DNA from: Maricaulis sp042095695
GTDB lineage: Bacteria; Pseudomonadota; Alphaproteobacteria; Caulobacterales; Maricaulaceae
Reading direction: 5' to 3'
Assembly (NCBI GenBank): GCA_042095695.1
Contig: JBELMP010000028.1
Location: 1-19,591, forward strand
Length of the DNA: 19,591 nt
Shown here: in pieces, positions 7,778-14,354 of the stretch
How the letters are laid out: every line of letters starts with the position of its first letter
Position numbering within the stretch: the stretch's first letter is position 1
Position numbers and translations under genes: made by a program
The notes under the pieces: generated by a model
Databases searched by the model: none
What the model was told of the DNA's origin: nothing
What the model saw: the letters and a program-made list of their open reading frames with translations, nothing else

Positions 7778-7803
7778 AGCCTTGCAGTGATTCGGTCAAG
7801 GCT
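7778..7803 (+). repeat. 7-bp inverted repeat just upstream of rcdA
   Basis: AGCCTTG and CAAGGCT flank a 12-base loop that contains GATTC, a GANTC-type methylation sequence. It ends 20 bases before the rcdA ATG. It has no T run, so it is not a standard terminator. It could be a leader hairpin or chance. Confidence 0.4.
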
Positions 7804-7823
7804 GAAGGACAAATGGACGAGTT

Positions 7824-8342
7824 ATGACTGACGCACGCAATCTCTTCCCCGCTGGCGGGGCTCCGGCGCACCGCGCTCGCGAATTCGCGAGTTCGGAGAT
7901 GTTTCATAAACTCTTCCAGGAAGGGATGGATCTGGTCGAGGAAACCGCCAGCTATCTCGACGGCCCCGGGCGCGATGACTCCAAATCCCTCGACCGGGCC
8001 GGCGCACTGTCCTATGCGACCGAGAGTATGAAACTCACCACGCGACTCATGCAGGCGGCCTCCTGGCTGCTGGCGCAGCGCGCTGTGGCAGAGGGCGAAA
8101 TGTCGGCGGAAGACGCCACGGATGGGAAATATCGTCTCAGCTATGACCGCCCGACCGATGACCTCTGGCCAGAAGGCGAGAGTGCCCCTCAGATCCTGAT
8201 GACGCTGGTCACGCGATCCCGTGCGCTCTATGCCCGGCTGAAGCGTATTGATGACAGCCTTTATGCCGATGATGGCGAGGAGCCGGAAAGCAATCCGGTC
8301 GCTGACCAGATGGCAATGCTCCGGGGTGCCTTTACCGATTGA
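7824..8342 (+). CDS. rcdA: ClpXP protease adaptor RcdA (DUF1465)
   Basis: In Caulobacter, RcdA works with CpdR and PopA to bring substrates including CtrA to ClpXP at a cell pole, linking proteolysis to the cell cycle. The 172-residue product shows the family core: REFASSEMFHKLFQEGMDLV (19-38), ASYLDGPGRDDSKSLDR (42-58), and the highly conserved ATESMKLTTRLMQAASWLLA (65-84). A third helix follows (RSRALYARLKRIDDSLY, 131-147). The acidic tail (148-172) is probably disordered, like the functionally important tail of the Caulobacter protein. The start is supported by GGACGA upstream and the family N-terminus MTDARNLF. It follows DUF1192 and ends at a bidirectional terminator shared with rpmE. 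Family call firm; partner proteins lie outside the window. Confidence 0.9.
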   Translation: MTDARNLFPAGGAPAHRAREFASSEMFHKLFQEGMDLVEETASYLDGPGRDDSKSLDRAGALSYATESMKLTTRLMQAASWLLAQRAVAEGEMSAEDATDGKYRLSYDRPTDDLWPEGESAPQILMTLVTRSRALYARLKRIDDSLYADDGEEPESNPVADQMAMLRGAFTD

Positions 8343-8358
8343 TCCGCCCCGGCTCCGA

Positions 8359-8397
8359 ACAAAAAAGGCGCGCCCCGGAAGGACGCGCCTTTTTTGT
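8359..8397. terminator. bidirectional intrinsic terminator between rcdA and rpmE
   Basis: A 14-bp inverted repeat ACAAAAAAGGCGCG/CGCGCCTTTTTTGT (allowing the outer A-T and C-G pairs) with an 11-base loop. The A run on one side and T run on the other make it work in both directions for the convergent rcdA and rpmE. Confidence 0.93.
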
Positions 8398-8417
8398 GTT
8401 CGCCGTCTGCCTTGCGC

Positions 8418-8636
8418 TTAGACGAAGCCCTTGAACTTGTCCTTGAAGCGCGAAACGCGGCCGCCACGGTCCAGCAGCTGCTGATTACCGCCGGTCCAGG
8501 CCGGATGCGAGGTCGGGTCGATGTCGAGGTTCAGAGTATCGCCTTCCTTGCCCCAGGTGGACTTGGTCTGGAAGGTCGTACCGTCGGTCATCACCACATT
8601 GATGACGTGGTATTCAGGATGGATATCGCTTTTCAT
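8418..8636 (-). CDS. rpmE: 50S ribosomal protein bL31
   Basis: A 72-residue ribosomal protein of the large subunit. It carries the family pattern MKSDIHPEYHVINVVMTDGT (1-20), then STWGKEGDTLNLDIDPTSHPAWTGG (26-50) and RVSRFKDKFKGF near the C-terminus. No cysteine is present, so it is the zinc-independent form, common in Alphaproteobacteria. The ATG at 8636 has GGA seven bases upstream; the upstream extension to 8750 is not conserved sequence. It is monocistronic, facing rcdA across the bidirectional terminator. Confidence 0.95.
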   Translation of the reverse strand: MKSDIHPEYHVINVVMTDGTTFQTKSTWGKEGDTLNLDIDPTSHPAWTGGNQQLLDRGGRVSRFKDKFKGFV

Positions 8637-8668
8637 CGATCCGGCTTTCTCGTCTCTGCCGCGCCACA

Positions 8669-8696
8669 CGATTACGTTGCCGTGCACGCAGCTCAA
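8669..8696 (-). promoter_or_regulatory. putative rpmE promoter
   Basis: On the minus strand TTGAGC (8696-8691), a 16-base spacer and TAATCG (8674-8669). The predicted start would leave a leader of about 25 bases before rpmE. Match to consensus is moderate; offered as a candidate only. The rest of 8637-8841 shows no open frame worth calling. Confidence 0.3.
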
Positions 8697-8841
8697 TAAA
8701 CTCAGGAGCGGGGCTGATACAGGAAGTAGGGCGAAAGGGCAAGCGGGCATGAGAGTCGCACCCGCACAGCTTGCTGAGGCTGACGCTGGCGCGGGGAAAT
8801 CTGAGTGGTACGCGGCGATGGCGTAAGTATTTTTAGGGATA

Positions 8842-9852
8842 TCAGCGCGAGGTCAGCTTCAGCTCGATCCGGCGATTTTGCGCATAGGCCTGGGCGGTGC
8901 GACCGGGCACAAGCGGGTAATGCTCGCCAAAGCCAGCGGCCACGAGATGCCGGGACGGCACGCCGAAATCCTCCATCACATTGACCACCGAAATCGCCCG
9001 CGCGGCGGAGAGATGCCAGTTGGACGGGTAGGTTGTGCGGATCGGCAATGGATCGGTATGGCCATCAATGCGGATCACCCATTCCAGATCTGACGGGATT
9101 TCCTCGGTCAGCTGGATGATGGCCTCGGCGATCGGCCGCAGGCTTTCCCTTCCTTCGCTGGACAGCGCGGCTGAGCCGGATGCGAAGAGGACATCTGTTT
9201 CGAAAACGAAACGGTCGCCGACAATTCTCACCCCGGTGCGATTACCCAGAATCGCGCGAAGGCGTCCGAAAAAGTCTGAACGATAGACGGCCAGCTCCGC
9301 AGCCCGCTCTGCCAGGGCCGCATTCAGACGCTCACCAAGATTGATCACCTGCGCCTCTGCGTCCTCGGCCCGCTGTTCAGCCGCATCGAGCGCGGCATTC
9401 AATGTCGCGATCTGATCGCGAAGCACCGAGATCTGCTGATTGAGCAGCATAAGTGCGCGCATGCTCTCCTCGGAAAGCTCACGCTCGGCCTGCAGCTCCT
9501 CATTGAGCGCCTGCGCCTGGGTATTCGCCAGGGCGAGCGCCCCGGTCAGGGCGTCGCGCTCACTCTCGAGCCCGGCAATTTCGGTTTCCAGACCCGTGAT
9601 ACGCAAATTGAGATCGGCGTTTTCATCGCGGGCCAGCGCCAGCTCATCGGCCAGCACCGCCAATTGCGCATTCAAGGCGGCCAATTGCTCATCGCGCCCG
9701 GTCAGGGCCTGACTGAGCGAGACCTGGCTGACGACAAAAACAGCGAGCAGAAAGACGATGACCAGTAGCAGTGTTGCCAGGGCATCGACAAAACCCGGCC
9801 AGTGATCGCCATTATCGGCATCCTGGAAACGCGCAAAACGCGGTGCCGACAT
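8842..9852 (-). CDS. MotB/OmpA-like peptidoglycan-binding protein with long coiled coil
   Basis: A 336-residue inner-membrane protein with one N-terminal transmembrane helix (about 21-44, FVDALATLLLVIVFLLAVFVV). Asp23 sits at the start of the helix, where MotB/ExbD/TolR proteins carry their ion-binding Asp. A long periplasmic coiled coil follows (about 50-190), then an OmpA-like domain (about 210-334). That domain includes VLFASGSAALSSEG, RIDGHTDPLPI, NWHLSAARAISV and QNRRIELKL, the residues expected to bind diaminopimelate in peptidoglycan. The upstream partner gene ends two bases before this ATG, so the two are translationally coupled. Flagellar MotB lacks such a long coiled coil, so this is more likely a non-flagellar stator-like unit. 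The process it powers is unknown. Confidence 0.87.
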   Translation of the reverse strand: MSAPRFARFQDADNGDHWPGFVDALATLLLVIVFLLAVFVVSQVSLSQALTGRDEQLAALNAQLAVLADELALARDENADLNLRITGLETEIAGLESERDALTGALALANTQAQALNEELQAERELSEESMRALMLLNQQISVLRDQIATLNAALDAAEQRAEDAEAQVINLGERLNAALAERAAELAVYRSDFFGRLRAILGNRTGVRIVGDRFVFETDVLFASGSAALSSEGRESLRPIAEAIIQLTEEIPSDLEWVIRIDGHTDPLPIRTTYPSNWHLSAARAISVVNVMEDFGVPSRHLVAAGFGEHYPLVPGRTAQAYAQNRRIELKLTSR

Positions 9853-9854
9853 GG

Positions 9855-10844
9855 TTAGTCGCCTCCCCGCTCGCGGGCTTCAAGGGCACGGATCAGGACG
9901 CGGATCTCATCGCGCAAGGCCCGTGTCGCCTCTTCCTGGCCGGATCGCATGTCCTCGGTAAAGCGCTGCAAGGTCGTATCCATCTGACGGCTATTGCGCT
10001 CCATGGCATGAGCGAGGCGATCAATTGTCTCCGCCGTCTGCTCAAGCAGCGCGCCGATATAGGCCGTCGACGTCTCGCCATCCCCGGCGGCAGCCGGTCC
10101 GGCGCTCGCAACGCGCGACATCGAGGACAACCATTCCTCGATCTCATTGTAGAAGCGATTTTGGGCACGGCTGGCCTGCAAATCGAGAAAACCGATCACC
10201 AGCGAACCCGCAAGGCCGAAAAGCGAGGAGGCAAACGCGGTCCCCATGCCCTGGATCGGGCCCTGAATGGCGGCAATCAGGGCTGCGGAGTCGACATCAC
10301 CGGTCGTATTGGCGGAGACGGCAGCGACCGCATCCCCGACATCCTGAACCACTTCCAGCAGCCCCCAGAACGTGCCGAGCAGGCCAAGAAAAATCAGCAG
10401 CCGCCCGAAATAGCGGGTAAAGGCGCCGGCCTCGGACATGCGGGCACCGACGGAATCGAGCACAGTCCGTACCGAGGCTGCGGAAATCCGCATGCGCCCA
10501 TCGGCAGCACCGATCATAGAGGCCATCGGGGCGATCATGGCCGGCGGACGCGGCAGGCTGCCAGGATGTTCGGAAGACCGGAAACGGATCAGCCAGCGGG
10601 CCGCCGGACCGATGGCGAGCGCCTGCGCAAAGGTGTAAAGCACGCCGATCACCAGCACGGCCAGGATCAGTCCGTTTATCGCCATATTGGCCTGGAAGGC
10701 AGCCGTTAGCGGCTCGATCAGCCAGGCAGCGATGGCGATTACTGCCGCGGTAAACAGGGCCATCCAGATAATGTATCGCCACGGGCCGGTGAAGCGGACT
10801 TCCTGCCCGTCGCTGTCCATCTGCTCATCATGCAAAACCGGCAT
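9855..10844 (-). CDS. MotA/TolQ/ExbB-like proton-channel protein
   Basis: A 329-residue inner-membrane protein, partner of the MotB/OmpA-like protein encoded immediately downstream. Predicted membrane segments are at about 23-43, 53-76, 147-170 (FGRLLIFLGLLGTFWGLLEV) and 200-222 (GTAFASSLFGLAGSLVIGF). The last two, with the LGTFWGL and GTAFASSLFGL motifs, are the conserved MotA/TolQ/ExbB channel helices. A helical, charged cytoplasmic tail (about 250-329) ends the protein. GGGGAAG lies upstream of the ATG at 10844. Together the pair should use ion flow across the membrane to drive motion or force against the cell wall. No flagellar, tol-pal or TonB gene is nearby. Zorya defence proteins share this architecture, but their other genes are absent. 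Confidence 0.87.
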   Translation of the reverse strand: MPVLHDEQMDSDGQEVRFTGPWRYIIWMALFTAAVIAIAAWLIEPLTAAFQANMAINGLILAVLVIGVLYTFAQALAIGPAARWLIRFRSSEHPGSLPRPPAMIAPMASMIGAADGRMRISAASVRTVLDSVGARMSEAGAFTRYFGRLLIFLGLLGTFWGLLEVVQDVGDAVAAVSANTTGDVDSAALIAAIQGPIQGMGTAFASSLFGLAGSLVIGFLDLQASRAQNRFYNEIEEWLSSMSRVASAGPAAAGDGETSTAYIGALLEQTAETIDRLAHAMERNSRQMDTTLQRFTEDMRSGQEEATRALRDEIRVLIRALEARERGGD

Positions 10845-11055
10845 TGCTTCCCCTCACGCTGGTTACAGACCCTTCCTCGCCACGCATTGGGACAATTTGG
10901 GGGCGAGGTCAAAATTTCGCTGAGGAATTCTTCCCGCTCGCGTCATTTTATCACTTATTGGAAACAATAACTTTCTGATCAAGGCGATTAAGTCCGCCAG
11001 AGAAAGCGCTATCTCACGCCTTACGAATTAACGATCGTGCCTGAGGAGCTAAACA
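10845..11055. other. 211-base divergent intergenic region with AT-rich palindrome
   Basis: Lies between the divergent MotA-like and azoreductase starts. It holds the TTGACCTCGCC motif (10912-10902 on the minus strand), TGAGGAATTCTT (10921-10932), and a perfect inverted repeat TTATTG-GAAA-CAATAA (10955-10970) in an AT-rich island. No coding frame is supported. Confidence 0.6.
10955..10970. promoter_or_regulatory. candidate operator upstream of azoreductase gene
   Basis: Perfect 6-4-6 inverted repeat TTATTG-GAAA-CAATAA, 85 bases before the azoR start, in an AT-rich patch unusual for this GC-rich DNA. Symmetric sites of this size suit a dimeric repressor; azoreductase genes are often controlled by redox- or electrophile-sensing repressors. 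No regulator gene is adjacent. Confidence 0.35.
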
Positions 11056-11658
11056 ATGTCCCGCACACAAACCATTTTGCGCGTCGACGCATCCATGCGC
11101 CGCGCCGGCTCACAATCCCGCGCCTTGCTCGACACGGTGGTCGAGCGCTTCCGGCGCGTCAGCCCGGATGTGAAAGTCGTAAACCGCGATCTCGCCACGG
11201 AGGCGCTGCCTCAGATTGATGAGACGTGGATCAATGCCAATTTCACCGACCCGGATCAGCGCGATGAGCTGCAAAAGCAGAAACTCGCCCAGTCCGATGC
11301 CCTGGTGGAGGAACTCCGGGCGGCGGATACGCTCGTTATCGGACTGCCAATCTATAATTTCTCGGTTCCGGCAGCGCTAAAGGCCTGGATCGATCTGATT
11401 GCCCGCGCCCGGCTGACTTTCAAATATACCGAGAATGGGCCGGTTGGGCTGCTCGAGGGCAAGCGCGCCGTCCTCGTCGTGGCCTCTGGCGGCGTCCCGG
11501 TCGGAAGCCCGGTCGATTTCGCCACCGATTACATGAAACAAGTGCTGCGCTTCATTGGCATCACGGAGGTTGAGGTGATCGATGCCAGCCAGCTCAACTT
11601 CAAGGCCGACGCCCAGATTGAATCGGCCAAGACCGCGATCGACCAAATCGCCGCTTAA
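11056..11658 (+). CDS. azoR: FMN-dependent NADH:quinone/azo oxidoreductase AzoR
   Basis: A 200-residue flavodoxin-fold enzyme that uses NADH for two-electron reduction of quinones, and of azo dyes in vitro; its likely role is protection from quinone stress. FMN-phosphate loop residues are in DASMRRAGSQSR (11-22). The flavin ring contact PIYNFSVPAALKAWIDLIAR (98-117), LTFKYTENGPVGLLEGK (120-136) and the ASGG loop (143-146) match the family, and the length is typical. TGAGGAG precedes the ATG at good spacing. The last codon overlaps the convergent inositol monophosphatase gene: the four bases TTAA at 11655-11658 supply both stops. A palindrome at 10955-10970 may regulate it. Confidence 0.92.
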   Translation: MSRTQTILRVDASMRRAGSQSRALLDTVVERFRRVSPDVKVVNRDLATEALPQIDETWINANFTDPDQRDELQKQKLAQSDALVEELRAADTLVIGLPIYNFSVPAALKAWIDLIARARLTFKYTENGPVGLLEGKRAVLVVASGGVPVGSPVDFATDYMKQVLRFIGITEVEVIDASQLNFKADAQIESAKTAIDQIAA

Positions 11659-12449
11659 CGGGCAGCGTCCAGCTTCGCCTGGAGTGCCTGGATCATGTCC
11701 TCATTGCCGGCCAGCAAGCTGCCGGTGGTGAGGATGTCGTCCTTGCCGTCAATCTCGGCGACAAAGCCGCCGGCCTCACGCACGAGGACAATCCCGGCCG
11801 CGATATCCCACGCCGCGAGATTGCGCTCCCAAAAACTGTCATAGCGCCCGGCCGCGACCCAAGCGAGATCGAGCGCGGCAGAACCCATGCGACGAACGCC
11901 AGCGGCGTGCGGCATGACCTGATGTAATTCCTTGAGGAATTGAGCATGCCCCTTCTTGCCAACGAAGGGCATGCCGGTCGCGACAACGCTTTCATCAAAA
12001 TGCTTGCGGCCGGCGACCCGAAGACGACGATCCGCGAGCCAGGCGCCACGGCCTTTTTCGGCGTGGAACATTTCGTCCGTCGCCGGATTGTAGACGACAC
12101 CCGCAACCAGCTCACCTTCGCGCTCCAGAGCGATGGAGATCGAGAAATGCGGCATGCCGTGCAGGAAATTCAACGTGCCGTCGAGCGGGTCGACGATCCA
12201 GCGATGCGACTTGTCCGTTCCCTCCGCAATGCCACGTTCTTCCATCAGGAAGCCATAGCCGGGACGCGCCTCTTTCAGGCGGTCAAAGATGATGTCCTCG
12301 GACTTGTGGTCGGCGACGGAGACGAAATCAGCCGGGCCTTTCTTGGAGACCTGCAGATGTTCGATATCGCGAAAGTCACGGTTGAGCGAGCGACCGGCAC
12401 GGGCAGCCACATCGGTCATGAGGGTCAGGAGCGGAGAGAGCGTACCCAA
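11655..12449 (-). CDS. suhB: inositol monophosphatase family protein (SuhB-like)
   Basis: Mg-dependent phosphatase of the inositol monophosphatase superfamily, 264 residues. Metal-binding residues are visible: MEE (69-71), the motif WIVDPLDGTLNF with Asp87 and Asp90, and AWDIAAG with Asp215. QVSKKGPADFVSVAD (33-47) is typical of the alphaproteobacterial branch. The start is set at TTG (12449) because homologues retain the SPLL...M segment before the first internal ATG at 12419, and the efp stop is only four bases upstream, so translation can be coupled. A start at 12419 would shorten the product by ten residues. Substrate is uncertain: inositol phosphate, other sugar phosphates, or an RNA-polymerase-related role as in E. 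coli SuhB. Confidence 0.9.
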   Translation of the reverse strand: MGTLSPLLTLMTDVAARAGRSLNRDFRDIEHLQVSKKGPADFVSVADHKSEDIIFDRLKEARPGYGFLMEERGIAEGTDKSHRWIVDPLDGTLNFLHGMPHFSISIALEREGELVAGVVYNPATDEMFHAEKGRGAWLADRRLRVAGRKHFDESVVATGMPFVGKKGHAQFLKELHQVMPHAAGVRRMGSAALDLAWVAAGRYDSFWERNLAAWDIAAGIVLVREAGGFVAEIDGKDDILTTGSLLAGNEDMIQALQAKLDAAR

Positions 12450-12453
12450 GAGA

Positions 12454-13020
12454 TCAGTCCGCGCGCTTGACGTAGGAACCGTCTTCGGTCGCTACCACGA
12501 CTTTCTCGCCTTGCGCGACGAAGGGTGGAACCGCTGTGCGGACGCCATTCTCCAGAATCGCCGGCTTGAAGGAATTTGCCGCTGTCTGCCCCTTGATCAC
12601 CGGCTCTGTCTCGGTGATTTCCAGAACGACCTGCTGCGGCAGGGTAACGCCGATCGGGCGTTCTTCGTGGAAGTCGACAACAATGGTCATGCCATCCTGG
12701 AGATAGGCGGCGCGATCCTCACCGACAAAATCCTTCGCCAACTCGATCTGCTCAAAGGTTTCCGCGTCCATGAAAGTCAGCGTGTCACCGCTATCAAACA
12801 GGAAGGTATGATCCTTCTGCTCAAGACGCACGCGCTCGACCTTGTCAGCAGCCCTGAAACGCTCATTCAGCTTGCGGCCATCGAGAAGATTCTTCAGTTC
12901 GACCTGAGCGAAGGCACCGCCCTTGCCCGGCTTAACATGCTCGGTCTTGACCGCCACCCAGAGCGTGTCCTGGTGTTGCAGTACATTGCCCGGCTTGATC
13001 TCATTGCCGTTGATCTTCAT
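12454..13020 (-). CDS. efp: translation elongation factor P
   Basis: Relieves ribosome stalling at polyproline stretches. The 188-residue product is full length with three beta-barrel domains. The tip loop KPGKGGAFAQVELKN (30-44) has Lys33 in the position that is beta-lysylated in proteins of the E. coli type, so an EpmA-like modifier is expected elsewhere. The domain III signature is seen in NSFKPAILENGVRTAVPPFV (149-168). It is followed four bases later by the inositol monophosphatase gene, forming an efp-suhB unit. It is separated from the upstream Sel1 gene by 115 bases, which contain a short GTCCC/GGGAC inverted repeat and must carry its promoter if it is not read through. Confidence 0.95.
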   Translation of the reverse strand: MKINGNEIKPGNVLQHQDTLWVAVKTEHVKPGKGGAFAQVELKNLLDGRKLNERFRAADKVERVRLEQKDHTFLFDSGDTLTFMDAETFEQIELAKDFVGEDRAAYLQDGMTIVVDFHEERPIGVTLPQQVVLEITETEPVIKGQTAANSFKPAILENGVRTAVPPFVAQGEKVVVATEDGSYVKRAD

Positions 13021-13135
13021 CGCGTCACCCGTAAGGAAAGCAGAACTGGTCCCACGCGGGGACAGGAAAGTGGCGCTCTCCTAACAGCGAGGCGGGCTAT
13101 CGGCAAGCTTGCAGGGAAGTTTCAGCGGTTCAGAC

Positions 13136-14287
13136 CTATGGTTCGAGGCTGACTTCACCCTGAATACGCTGAACGTCCGCGGGCGGCAGGCTGCGCTCCA
13201 GGGCCAGTCGAATCTGATCGCGCAAGGAATTCTCCACAAACGCCCCGTCAGGGTCATACTCGGCGCGGAGCGTCCAGTAATAGGCCCGGTCGAGATCCTG
13301 CGGCCGACCGTCCCCCTGGGCGAGACTATAGGCCAGCAAGAACTGGCTTTCGGCATCACCGCCGCGGGCGCCCTGTTCAAACCAATAGCTGGCCATGGCG
13401 GGATCGGCCTCACCACCGCGCCCCTGATACATCATCAGACCGTACTGGCCCTGGGCGGGCGCATATCCGCTTTCGGCAGAGATCCGCATCAGGCGACGCG
13501 CCTCACTATCGCTGGCCTCACCGCCATCACCTTCAGCCCACATGATAGCGGCCTGCAGAGCCGCTTCCGCATGCCGCTCCTCGGCCGCCAGCTCAAACCA
13601 TTGGCGCGCCAGACTCTGATCGCGATGGCCGCCCTCGCCGCGATCAAGCATCTGCGCGAACTGGTACATGCCTTCCGGCGAGCCGCCGCGTGCGGCGCGT
13701 TCAAACCATTCGCGGGCGCCGAGCTGGTCCTGCGGCAGAGGCGAGTCCTTCAGATCGAGACCCAAGGCCAGCATGGATCCCAGATGTCCAAGGCGCCCCG
13801 CGCGTTCGAACCAGAGCCGTGGCGCACCGAGTTGAGCCTGCCACTCACTGTTTCGCGCTATCCGGCCAAGCTCATAAAGGGCAATGGGCTGTTCATCCTC
13901 AGCCGCTCGGCTGAACCAGGTAACGGCCCGTCCGAGATCTCGCGGCGTCCCGTCGCGGCCATCCTTGGCGATCAACCCGGCCATGGTCGCAGCCAGCGTA
14001 TCGCCCGCGGCCGCTGCGGTTTCCGCATAGCGCCGAGCGCTCGACCAGTCCTCATTCATCCAGGCGAGCTGGGCGCGGTAGAGCGCCTCCTGCACCGGCG
14101 ACAATCCTTCGGGCACGGTGGCATCCTCTGCCGCCTCGCCGGTTTCTGCCGCATCCTGCACGGATTCCGGAACCAGCACGAGCTCGTCCGGGAAGGTGAA
14201 ACTCGGCTGCGGCTCGTCCGCTTGCATTGTGCCGGCGTCCTGCAGGCTCAACAGGCCCGCGATAAGGATAAGCGTGGTCATACTCAT
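13136..14287 (-). CDS. Sel1-repeat (SEL1-like) protein
   Basis: A 383-residue protein built from about seven Sel1-like repeats between about 66 and 345. Each unit carries an AxxxWFxxAAxxGxxxAxxxLGxxxxxG pattern; examples include AREWFERAARGGSPEGMYQF (191-210), ARQWFELAAEERHAEAALQ (227-245) and ASYWFEQGARGGDAESQFL (299-317). The N-terminus (MSMTTLILIAGLLSL) is hydrophobic and may be a signal peptide, although it lacks a positive charge. An acidic linker (24-62) follows. Such solenoids usually scaffold envelope or cell-wall processes. The ATG at 14287 is preferred over upstream in-frame starts because those would overlap thiE and add low-quality sequence. There is no clear Shine-Dalgarno sequence; a -35-like TTGACC about 30 bases upstream allows a leaderless transcript. 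Confidence 0.85.
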   Translation of the reverse strand: MSMTTLILIAGLLSLQDAGTMQADEPQPSFTFPDELVLVPESVQDAAETGEAAEDATVPEGLSPVQEALYRAQLAWMNEDWSSARRYAETAAAAGDTLAATMAGLIAKDGRDGTPRDLGRAVTWFSRAAEDEQPIALYELGRIARNSEWQAQLGAPRLWFERAGRLGHLGSMLALGLDLKDSPLPQDQLGAREWFERAARGGSPEGMYQFAQMLDRGEGGHRDQSLARQWFELAAEERHAEAALQAAIMWAEGDGGEASDSEARRLMRISAESGYAPAQGQYGLMMYQGRGGEADPAMASYWFEQGARGGDAESQFLLAYSLAQGDGRPQDLDRAYYWTLRAEYDPDGAFVENSLRDQIRLALERSLPPADVQRIQGEVSLEP

Positions 14288-14294
14288 GGGTGCA

Positions 14295-14322
14295 GAGAGC
14301 CGTCCGAATGCGGCGAGGTCAA
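14295..14322 (-). promoter_or_regulatory. possible promoter of the Sel1-repeat gene
   Basis: TTGACCTCGCC on the minus strand starting at 14322, with a weak -10 region (GCTCTC, 14300-14295) after a 16-base spacer. Transcription would start at or next to the ATG at 14287. The -10 match is poor, so this is tentative. Confidence 0.25.
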
Positions 14323-14354
14323 GACCGCAGGCCCAGCCTGTCTGAATTGTATAC

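Noticed and set aside
7741..7823. CtrA binding site before rcdA
   Set aside because: Only one TTAA half-site (7747-7750) is present; the second half at the required seven-base spacing reads ATTG.
9771..10709. 312-residue plus-strand open frame
   Set aside because: Antisense to the MotA-like gene and the start of its partner; translation is low-complexity Arg/Gly/His-rich sequence without motifs.
8842..10844. Zorya-type antiphage defence (ZorA/ZorB) from the MotA-like/MotB-OmpA-like pair
   Set aside because: The architecture is similar, but no ZorC, ZorD helicase or ZorE nuclease lies nearby, the MotA-like protein lacks the very long ZorA tail, and the neighbours are housekeeping genes.
12289..13152. 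287-residue plus-strand open frame
   Set aside because: Antisense to efp and the phosphatase start; no recognisable domain.
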